This document shows positions 8,901 through 13,559 of a DNA stretch of 13,559 nucleotides, piece by piece. The translations under genes and the position numbers were made by a program. The notes beneath the pieces are model-generated. The model was not told the DNA's origin. It worked only from the letters and a program-made list of their open reading frames with translations, and ran no database searches. Every line of letters begins with the position of its first letter. Position 1 is the stretch's first letter. This DNA comes from Coxiellaceae bacterium UBA6002 (GTDB lineage: Bacteria; Pseudomonadota; Gammaproteobacteria; UBA6002), in contig DJAM01000056.1 in assembly GCA_002429595.1 (NCBI GenBank), forward strand, positions 1-13,559. Direction: 5' to 3'.

Positions 8901-9742
8901 CAGCTCGAGTACCTATCTACACTGCCGTATATGACATTCTACCTATTACTTTGCCTCCCGGTAACTTTGTAGAAGGTGGCAAAGAATGGTTTTCTGGTTG
9001 GTTGCAAGAAGCTTCAAGGAAAAGTGACGGCTTAATCTGCATCTCGAAGGCCACCGCTGAAGATGTTGCCGCTTGGCTTGCGAAGCAAAGTGATATTATC
9101 CCAAAGCCTAAAATTGGCTATTGGCATTTAGGTTGTGATTTTTTGTCAACAAAGCCATTATCTACCGTAACATTATTAACTCAAAATTTAGTAGACCGTG
9201 ACTATTTATTAATGGTTGGAACCATCGAGCCACGTAAAAATCATTCGCTCGCCATAAAGGCAATGGAAAAATTATGGCAAGAAGGTAGTAATCTTTGTTT
9301 ATGCATTGCTGGCAAAGAAGGGTGGATGGTTTCGGAAACTATAGAATGTATCAGAAATCATCCGCTGCTTAACGAGAAGTTATTTTTCTTTGAGAAACCT
9401 ACCGATGAAGAGATCAATCATTTGTACGAGAATGCCAGTGCTTTGCTGTTCATTTCTAAGGGAGAGGGTTTTGGTTTGCCTATAATCGAAGCTGCGAATT
9501 ACGATATTCCAATCATATGTTCCAATATCCCTGTCCTACAAGAAATAGCAGGGTCATTTGCAACCTACGTGGAAATTGCAGATACGGATATTCTCACGAA
9601 AGATATAGAAAAATGGTATAAAGCCTATCAACAAGGTGAAATAACCACAAGCTCTAATATGCCCCGCTTGACTTGGAAGGAAAGTGTGAGTGCTCTATAT
9701 AATGTTTTCATTAATAATACCTGGTACAGGAGTGATTTATGA
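5966..9742 (+). CDS. Three-domain glycosyltransferase, probable glycan polymerase (WbdA/MtfB-like)
   Basis: A 1258-residue cytoplasmic protein made of three GT-B glycosyltransferase modules. Module 1 (about 8-410) begins IRILFDLQATQTQESRSRGV, the opening typical of WbdA-like mannosyltransferases, and has the GT4 signature E321-GFGLPIL-E329. Module 2 (about 426-830) begins RIAIFTPLPPCKSGIADYN; where the EX7E motif should be it reads G736-GTPKGVL-D744, so both glutamates are replaced. Module 3 (about 873-1258) begins PRLFIDVSYIAKFDHETGIQ, as in MtfB-like mannosyltransferases, with E1167-GFGLPII-E1175. Multi-module enzymes of this kind build the repeating unit of ABC-exported O-antigens in E. 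coli O8/O9a. The Rmd-type reductase downstream makes D-rhamnose or a related 6-deoxyhexose a possible substrate besides mannose. The gene overlaps the coiled-coil gene by eight bases and the next gene by four. Acceptor and linkages cannot be read from sequence. Confidence 0.92.
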   Translation: MSRQTNQRSIRILFDLQATQTQESRSRGVGRYSRDFFNAVAKVASPREIFGLFNSTDPIDHFDSLSENRKILFPCMPNWETFRDFNGGDSDTLDSLALSSFIGPVKADIVHVSHIFEGLNSRVPLPNFKCKAKGQLFSATLYDLIPLRFQDNYFENINFKKWYYSRLNYLSQMDLLFAISEASRQDAIKLLNVDPKRIITIPGGVSSAFKPVVDYNAERRRIQKKYKIKDKFLLYTGGDDYRKNIKAAIHAFALLPENIRYSCQLVIACAIENSRKEKYLAAARQVGLIDEDVIISGFVPEEDLVGLYSTCDLFIFPSLYEGFGLPILEAMSCGAPVIGGNNSSIKELINIQEALFDSRSVESIAHKMCEVLTDSNLERQLRQYSLVRAPQLNWEKSAEVALEAWDEALSSTQYSGTQAAIHGWLPKKRIAIFTPLPPCKSGIADYNASFLPYLARYFEIDLYVDNYQVNNLPLTSLFRIYNASDFEVVADMYDMIFYEFGNSEFHAHMLPYCKKYPGVVGLHDAYLSGLMGYLEFNLGEEHRYPKEMLYSHGTLARNYLSPLKNNTLGIGEAMVNLPCTKRVLDSALGIISHSNFNLEITRNFYPSGHCAPYRIIPQMVKLVESSTTEEIRAIRKSLGYTDQDFIICTFGHITWNKCGDLLLEAYLESFLKNENTILIFVGELSQDDYGKKIRNYIRINRLQEKIIITGFLEEDQYKKYLQIADLAIQLRIHSRGGTPKGVLDCLNYCVPVIINEEASYKDYPKNVVHKIAAEPTHSEIKKAIEFLYKNKEYCKELKFNGRQYLETFHGPEQSAAQYAAAIQEFYDRDHFAKTANYVSLMAPHLAQSHQPERTLENAIAWLNQKHKINFALPRLFIDVSYIAKFDHETGIQRVVKEIVKAAYCFDSPCFEPVAFVLENGKLKSATTWLTKTGMLLNHEFQPEEESQYYEFRPGDILFMLDSSWDNYADFKDLFKKAAAARVPIYTAVYDILPITLPPGNFVEGGKEWFSGWLQEASRKSDGLICISKATAEDVAAWLAKQSDIIPKPKIGYWHLGCDFLSTKPLSTVTLLTQNLVDRDYLLMVGTIEPRKNHSLAIKAMEKLWQEGSNLCLCIAGKEGWMVSETIECIRNHPLLNEKLFFFEKPTDEEINHLYENASALLFISKGEGFGLPIIEAANYDIPIICSNIPVLQEIAGSFATYVEIADTDILTKDIEKWYKAYQQGEITTSSNMPRLTWKESVSALYNVFINNTWYRSDL

Positions 9743-10977
9743 CTGCCTATAAACAAATTGATAAATGCCGAGTAGCAAATAGCCCAAACTTAATTTCTGT
9801 TCTTAATTTAGGACATCAAGCTTTAACTGGAGTTTTTCCTAAATCATCAGATGAGTCTGTCACTACAGGTCCACTCGAATTGGTGTGGTGTCCTGATAGT
9901 GGTTTATTGCAGCTTAATCATTCTTATAATCCGGACGAAATGTATGGTGAGAATTATGGTTATCGGTCTGGTTTGAATCAATCTATGGTTAATCATTTAA
10001 CCAATAAAATATATTTTCTTGAAAAACTAATCGATCTAAAACCAGGCGACCATGTTCTTGACATTGGCAGTAATGATGCAACGACTTTGAAGGCTTATAA
10101 AGCTTCACAGATCAATCGTATTGGTATTGATCCTACGGGCAAAAAATTTCAAGAGTATTATCCTAAAGAAATTAGTTTGGTTCCGGATTTCTTTAGTTCA
10201 GAAAATTATTTTTCTGCTAGTGATAAACAAGCAAAAATCATTACTTCGATTGCTATGTTTTATGATTTAGAGAATCCTATTCAGTTTGCACAAGAGATTG
10301 AAGCTGTTCTAGCAGACGATGGTATCTGGCATTTTGAGCAAAGTTATATGCCATCAATGTTGAGACTAAACTCTTATGATACTGTTTGTCATGAACATTT
10401 GGAGTATTACTCACTTAATGTGGTGCGAAAAATTTTAGATAGTGCTGGTTTGAAATTGATAGATGTTATTATGAATAATATCAATGGAGGAAGTTTTGCA
10501 GTCACCGCGACCAAGAAAAATAATAAAAGTATTAGAGCAAATACTCCAGTAATTGAATGGCTAAGTGAACAAGAAGAACGTATGGGCCTTAATACGCCAC
10601 AACCATTCCGTGAATTTGAAGAAAGAGTTTTCAGGCACCGTGATGACTTAGTACGTTTAATACGTACATTGGTTGCAGATGGCAAGAAAGTTCTTGGTTA
10701 TGGTGCGTCGACAAAAGGCAATGTAATACTTCAGTTCTGCGGCTTTACAGCTAATGACATTCCAGCTGTTGCTGAAATTAATTCTGACAAGTTTGGTCGT
10801 TTAACACCGGGTTCTAACATACCAATTATTTCAGAAGCAGAAGCACGCGCTATGAAACCTGACTATTTCTTGGTACTACCTTGGCACTTCAAAGAAGGTA
10901 TTCTTAGACGTGAACAAGAGTATATTGCTAATGGCGGTAAATTTATTTTTCCATTTCCTGAAATTGAAATAGTTTAA
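9739..10977 (+). CDS. TylC3/NovU-type nucleotide-sugar C-methyltransferase
   Basis: 412 residues with the three-part layout of sugar C-methyltransferases: an N-terminal small domain (1-75), a SAM-binding Rossmann domain with HVLDIGSND (105-113), and a C-terminal domain with GYGASTKGNVILQF and the closing LPWHFKEGILRRE. The family includes TylC3, NovU and EvaC, which add a methyl to C-3 or C-5 of 4-keto-6-deoxy nucleotide sugars. The family's N-terminal zinc site is normally two CxxC pairs; here each pair keeps only its first cysteine (C10-R-V-A13 and C51-P-D-S54), so zinc binding may be lost or changed. It starts in an ATGA overlap with the glycosyltransferase and is followed ten bases later by the reductase gene, which supports a shared pathway giving a C-methylated 6-deoxyhexose. 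The exact sugar and carbon are inferred, not shown. Confidence 0.88.
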   Translation: MTAYKQIDKCRVANSPNLISVLNLGHQALTGVFPKSSDESVTTGPLELVWCPDSGLLQLNHSYNPDEMYGENYGYRSGLNQSMVNHLTNKIYFLEKLIDLKPGDHVLDIGSNDATTLKAYKASQINRIGIDPTGKKFQEYYPKEISLVPDFFSSENYFSASDKQAKIITSIAMFYDLENPIQFAQEIEAVLADDGIWHFEQSYMPSMLRLNSYDTVCHEHLEYYSLNVVRKILDSAGLKLIDVIMNNINGGSFAVTATKKNNKSIRANTPVIEWLSEQEERMGLNTPQPFREFEERVFRHRDDLVRLIRTLVADGKKVLGYGASTKGNVILQFCGFTANDIPAVAEINSDKFGRLTPGSNIPIISEAEARAMKPDYFLVLPWHFKEGILRREQEYIANGGKFIFPFPEIEIV

Positions 10978-10987
10978 AGAGATTGCG

Positions 10988-11890
10988 ATGTCTTCTCGGC
11001 GAGTGCTAATAACAGGGCTGGAAGGATTTACAGGTCACTATTTAAAATCTGAATTACTGGACCATGGCTATGAAGTTTTTGGAACAGTTTTTCAATCTGA
11101 GATAAACCAATCACAAGTTTACCAATGTGACTTATGTGATACAGAAAGATTATCTTCTTTGGTCAGTGAAATTCAGCCAGATTATATTATCAATCTGGCG
11201 GGCATTTCTTTTGTACAGCACAATTCTGTTCAAAGAATCTTCCAAGTTAACTTCTTGGGTGTTATTTCTTTGATTGAGGCAATAAAGTTAAGTGGGCACT
11301 TACCAAAAAAAATCTTACTTGCAGGTAGTGCACACGTTTATGGGAATCAAAAGCAATCACCAATCGGTGAGGCATCGATTCTCCAGCCTAACAGTCAGTA
11401 TGGTATTAGTAAGTTAGCTATGGAGCAAAGTGTCCGACTTTGGTTTGATGAATTACCAATTATTATCGCCAGACCTTTCAACTATACTGGGGTTGGACAG
11501 TCTCAACTTTTTCTCCCTCCAAAGCTCGTGAATCACTTTGTACAAAAAAGTGATCATATTGAATTAGGTAATTTAGATATTGCACGTGATTGGTCTGATG
11601 TTCGAGATGTCGTTAGTATATACAGGCGTCTGATAGAATGTGATAAAGACAGTATTATTGTTAATGTCTGTTCGGGTATTTCGCACTCGCTAAAATTTGT
11701 ATTAGACTTCTTACGTAAGATTTCTAATCACGATCTTGTGATCAAAACTCGGCAGGAATTTATCAGAACCAATGAAATTAGCGAATTACGTGGTGACAAA
11801 AGTTTATTAACGTCAATAATTGGTGAAGTCGGAAATCGTCCATTAACACAGACATTAGAATGGATGTATCAAAATACTGGATTACTTTAG
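10988..11890 (+). CDS. rmd: GDP-4-keto-6-deoxymannose reductase-like SDR enzyme
   Basis: A 300-residue NAD(P)-dependent extended short-chain dehydrogenase. It has the cofactor loop TGLEGFTG (9-16), the active-site serine in LAGSAHVYG (S114), and the catalytic pair Y138-GIS-K142. The segments RPFNYTGVGQSQLFLPPKL, LGNLDIARDWSDVRDVVSIY and NVCSGISHSLK match GDP-6-deoxy-D-mannose reductases (Rmd), which reduce the Gmd product to GDP-D-rhamnose; length is also usual for that family. Next to a C-methyltransferase it could instead reduce a C-methylated 4-keto sugar, so the family is firmer than the substrate. The start is an ATG ten bases after the previous stop, with an AAGAGA ribosome binding site. 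Its end overlaps the convergent response regulator gene by nine bases. I see no terminator after it. Confidence 0.85.
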   Translation: MSSRRVLITGLEGFTGHYLKSELLDHGYEVFGTVFQSEINQSQVYQCDLCDTERLSSLVSEIQPDYIINLAGISFVQHNSVQRIFQVNFLGVISLIEAIKLSGHLPKKILLAGSAHVYGNQKQSPIGEASILQPNSQYGISKLAMEQSVRLWFDELPIIIARPFNYTGVGQSQLFLPPKLVNHFVQKSDHIELGNLDIARDWSDVRDVVSIYRRLIECDKDSIIVNVCSGISHSLKFVLDFLRKISNHDLVIKTRQEFIRTNEISELRGDKSLLTSIIGEVGNRPLTQTLEWMYQNTGLL

Positions 11891-12397
11891 TTTAAAAACA
11901 AATACCTTCAAAATTGCTAACGCTACTACCTTGGTTAGAGGTTTGTATTCTATTGCTTGTATGCCTGCGGATTTGAATTTTTCTTTGTAGCTGGGGTCGG
12001 AATTTGCTGTTAGTGCGATGATTGGAATATGTTTGTTTGGTAGGTTTTTGGTTTGGCGTATTTTTTTTGCTACTTCGAAGCCGCTCATGTCTGGTAAGCC
12101 TATGTCCATAAAAATTATGTCATAGTTATTTTCTATTTTTTGTAGTGCTGTTTGGCCATTTGGGGCTAGGTCTACTGTGCAATTAAGTCCTGTTAATATG
12201 GCTGTTGTTGCTTTGGCGATTATGCAATCGTCTTCTACTAACAAAACTTTGATTTCTTTGTTTAAGAAAGAATTGGCAAGGGGCTTGGTATCGGCTTTTT
12301 GGACTGTATAGCTCTTTATTTTGTTGGTGGGGGTTTTAATATAGATATTTTTTTTATTTGAAAAATTTTTATTTAATGATTTCATGTGGTTTCTCAT
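11882..12397 (-). CDS. Single-domain response regulator (CheY-like receiver)
   Basis: 171 residues: a polar, basic N-terminal extension of about 47 residues followed by one receiver domain. The receiver has the acidic cluster E55-D56-D57 in VLLVEDD, the phosphoacceptor D98 in IIFMDIGLPD, the switch threonine T130 in IIALTAN, and the conserved lysine K152 in YKPL. There is no DNA-binding or enzymatic output domain, so it probably acts through protein contacts or in a phosphorelay. The ATG at 12397 overlaps the stop of the upstream gene (ATGA) and has no clear ribosome binding site, which points to coupled translation; an ATG four codons on (12385) is an alternative. No histidine kinase is in the window. 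Its 3' end overlaps the reductase gene on the other strand. Confidence 0.92.
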   Translation of the reverse strand: MRNHMKSLNKNFSNKKNIYIKTPTNKIKSYTVQKADTKPLANSFLNKEIKVLLVEDDCIIAKATTAILTGLNCTVDLAPNGQTALQKIENNYDIIFMDIGLPDMSGFEVAKKIRQTKNLPNKHIPIIALTANSDPSYKEKFKSAGIQAIEYKPLTKVVALAILKVFVFKLK

Positions 12398-12849
12398 ATG
12401 GATGTGCAGTTGATGAGTTTTTTTAATTCTTTGATTTCCAAATCTTCGTAATGTGGATTGATTTGGTTATTTAGAATGGTTATCACTGCTGTGACAAAGT
12501 GATGATAAAACCAGGGGTAATTGATCAATTTAATTCTTTTATTGACGTAATTGATCATTTCGGCCAATGCAACTGCAAGAGGACGAAATTGGTTGGTGTA
12601 TTCCTTGAAAAAATTTTTTTCATTTAGGAATGCTAATGATTCCTCATTGATAGCAATGTCACCGATCTCATTGATTATCAAGCGATAACAATTGGAGATG
12701 ACATGAATACTTTCTCGATAACTTTCTTCTAAAGAAGATTCCATTAGGCTAAAGTGCTCGAAAGCACTTTGAAAAAAGTAGACTAGTCTGCCTAAATCTT
12801 GGAGAGATAGATCTGTTGAAAAAATCTCTGAGTATTTTTTTTGGTACAT
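12394..12849 (-). CDS. Uncharacterised helical protein coupled to a response regulator
   Basis: 151 residues, no signal peptide and no membrane helix. The sequence looks mostly alpha-helical, with aromatic-rich segments such as LGRLVYFFQSAFEHFSLMES and INYPWFYHHFVTAVITILNN. I do not recognise a family. It lacks a visible histidine-phosphotransfer motif, so it cannot be called an Hpt protein, although a small helical partner for a receiver domain would be plausible. The start has an AAGGA nine bases upstream. The stop and the start of the response regulator share ATGA, so the two are very likely made together and may act together. Confidence 0.75.
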   Translation of the reverse strand: MYQKKYSEIFSTDLSLQDLGRLVYFFQSAFEHFSLMESSLEESYRESIHVISNCYRLIINEIGDIAINEESLAFLNEKNFFKEYTNQFRPLAVALAEMINYVNKRIKLINYPWFYHHFVTAVITILNNQINPHYEDLEIKELKKLINCTSI

Positions 12850-12934
12850 GGAGTCCGATCCTTCAATTGGATAGTCCTCACTGCATGCATAGAAGATGCG
12901 GTTGCAGGCAGAGGAACACTATTGTTTAAAAGTG

Positions 12935-12960
12935 AAGCAGGATGCGCCAACATCCTGCTT
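12935..12960 (-). terminator. Strong hairpin, possible terminator or attenuator
   Basis: AAGCAGGATG and CATCCTGCTT form a perfect ten-pair stem with a six-base loop. Read on the minus strand the stem is followed by CACTTTT, a short T-tract. It lies 14 bases past the stop of the small ORF ending at 12974 and about 85 bases before the start of the 151-residue protein gene, so it could end the small unit or act as an attenuator for the pair that follows. The T-tract is weak, so termination is uncertain. Confidence 0.5.
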
Positions 12961-12973
12961 TACCCCCCTCTGC

Positions 12974-13201
12974 CTAAGCTACCGCTTCTTTTCTTGTTTG
13001 GATTAAGACACGTAACTGATCAGACGTGATTCTGCCCAACATCCACAAATGCTCATGGGTAACCGAGAGTATGTGTTGGGAGGAATCATTTATAGTCGTT
13101 AACGTTGCGAAAACAGCCATAGGCTGAGTCAGGCGAGTCTTAAATTGAAAAAAAGAACTTTGCGCGCGAGCGCTATGGAATGGTATGCTTGTGTTAACCA
13201 T
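12974..13201 (-). CDS. Possible small protein of 75 residues, unknown
   Basis: A minus-strand ORF from the ATG at 13201 to a TAG at 12974. I chose this start because CGAGG sits about five bases upstream; a GTG at 13252 would extend it by 17 codons without a suitable site. The predicted protein (MVNTSIPFHSARAQSSFFQF ... TSDQLRVLIQTRKEAVA) has no signal peptide, no membrane helix and no family I recognise. Its region is visibly richer in G and C than the neighbouring genes. A promoter lies about 100 bases upstream and a hairpin follows the stop. It could equally be part of a non-coding RNA. The case for coding is modest. Confidence 0.35.
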   Translation of the reverse strand: MVNTSIPFHSARAQSSFFQFKTRLTQPMAVFATLTTINDSSQHILSVTHEHLWMLGRITSDQLRVLIQTRKEAVA

Positions 13202-13202
13202 G

Positions 13203-13275
13203 AGAACCTCGTTATCAGGTTTTTGTGGCCAGAGCCTCCTAGGTTTGCGCACCTTTGAGGATCCGCACAGTGCGG
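13203..13275 (-). promoter_or_regulatory. Structured leader with three inverted repeats
   Basis: Between the minus-strand promoter and the 75-codon ORF there are three separate inverted repeats. They are CCGCAC-A-GTGCGG at 13263-13275, a nested stem at 13235-13260 (outer CCTC/GAGG, inner AGGT/ACCT, loop of six), and AACCT/AGGTT at 13205-13221. The last one contains the ribosome binding site just before the ATG at 13201. This arrangement could be a translation-controlling RNA leader, or the first repeat could be a DNA operator. I match it to no known riboswitch. Confidence 0.4.
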
Positions 13276-13302
13276 GGCTATAAATACTCCGCCTGTGTGT
13301 TT

Positions 13303-13330
13303 ACTATACAGATCAGATCCCAAAAATCAA
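13303..13330 (-). promoter_or_regulatory. Candidate minus-strand sigma-70 promoter
   Basis: Read on the minus strand, TTGATT (13330-13325), 16 bases, then TATAGT (13308-13303): close to consensus in both boxes. Transcription would start near 13296 and run through the structured leader and the 75-codon ORF. It points away from the tRNA-Thr promoter. Assigned by inspection. Confidence 0.5.
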
Positions 13331-13394
13331 TATAGAATATTAAACTAACCTTAAGAAAATTTTCCAAATCTTCCCTAGACTTGGGTTCATTCTA

Positions 13395-13423
13395 TTGCAA
13401 AGTCCTAGAAGAGATAATAAAAT
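13395..13423 (+). promoter_or_regulatory. Promoter of tRNA-Thr
   Basis: TTGCAA (13395-13400), a 17-base spacer, then TAAAAT (13418-13423), ending 24 bases before the tRNA. Spacing is ideal and both boxes are near consensus, so the tRNA (and anything transcribed with it past the window edge) probably starts here, near 13430. The bases between 13331 and 13394 show nothing further. Confidence 0.65.
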
Positions 13424-13447
13424 TCAGCACTTCCATAAGAGTCAAAT

Positions 13448-13523
13448 GCTGGTGTAGCTCAGTCGGTAGAGCAACTGATTTGTAATCAGTGGGTCGTAGG
13501 TTCGATTCCTATCACCAGCTCCA
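13448..13523 (+). tRNA. tRNA-Thr (anticodon TGT)
   Basis: A 76-base cloverleaf: acceptor GCTGGTG (13448-13454) pairs with CACCAGC (13513-13519), then the discriminator T and an encoded CCA. The D arm is GCTCAGTCGGTAGAGC, the anticodon arm ACTGA-TTTGTAA-TCAGT with TGT at 13481-13483, and the T arm GTAGG-TTCGATT-CCTAT. TGT decodes ACA and other Thr codons. In many gammaproteobacteria this tRNA heads the Thr-Tyr-Gly-Thr-tufB operon; the window ends 36 bases later and shows no second tRNA, so that cannot be confirmed. Confidence 0.97.
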
Positions 13524-13559
13524 GTTTAATCAAATACTGGCTCTTCCCTATTTTCGGGG

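Noticed and set aside
12394..12849. Histidine-phosphotransfer protein partner for the response regulator
   Set aside because: Size and helical character fit, but I cannot find the expected histidine-containing motif, so the function was left open.
12841..13029. Plus-strand ORF of 62 codons
   Set aside because: No convincing ribosome binding site, crosses the strong hairpin at 12935-12960, and overlaps better-supported minus-strand ORFs.
13524..13559. Second tRNA of a Thr-Tyr-Gly-Thr-tufB operon
   Set aside because: The 36 bases after tRNA-Thr do not begin a tRNA-Tyr acceptor stem; only a weak CCC/GGGG pairing is visible at the edge.

Overview
The window is an AT-rich stretch of a gammaproteobacterial chromosome. 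The 3' end of the 23S rRNA, the 5S rRNA and a tRNA-Thr(TGT) all look gammaproteobacterial. The low GC and the combination of a sugar C-methyltransferase with a GDP-6-deoxymannose reductase-like enzyme would suit the Legionellales (Legionella/Coxiella relatives). That placement is an inference from composition and gene content, not a measured one.

Layout. Positions 1-460 hold the end of an rRNA operon: 23S 3' end, 5S and a strong intrinsic terminator. From 1457 down to 533 on the minus strand lies an FkbM-type methyltransferase broken by one frameshift near 1295. A small three-helix membrane protein gene (1526-1837) points the other way. From 2049 to 11890 there is one tightly packed plus-strand operon of six genes: Wzm permease, Wzt ATPase with a carbohydrate-binding tail, an FkbM methyltransferase fused to a long coiled coil, a 1258-residue protein with three glycosyltransferase domains, a TylC3-type sugar C-methyltransferase, and a GDP-6-deoxymannose (Rmd-type) reductase. 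Neighbouring genes overlap by 4, 7, 8 and 4 bases; the last pair is 10 bases apart. On the minus strand, converging on this operon, a translationally coupled pair encodes an unrecognised helical protein (12849-12394) and a single-domain response regulator (12397-11882). The last 700 bases hold a possible short transcription unit (promoter, structured leader, 75-codon ORF, hairpin) and tRNA-Thr with its own promoter.

How the genes fit together. The six-gene operon reads as an ABC-transporter-dependent polysaccharide (O-antigen-like) system. The reductase and the C-methyltransferase would supply a 6-deoxyhexose, perhaps C-branched, as the GDP-sugar. The three-domain glycosyltransferase would build the chain on its lipid carrier. 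The FkbM/coiled-coil protein would cap the chain by methylation and set its length. Wzt would recognise the cap through its C-terminal domain, and Wzm/Wzt would export the chain. This parallels the E. coli O8/O9a WbdD-WbdA-Wzm-Wzt arrangement, but the terminator carries a different methyltransferase family, shows no kinase domain, and its coiled coil contains a regular 14-residue tandem repeat. I regard this as the most interesting system in the window. The enzyme making the 4-keto intermediate (Gmd) is not present here.
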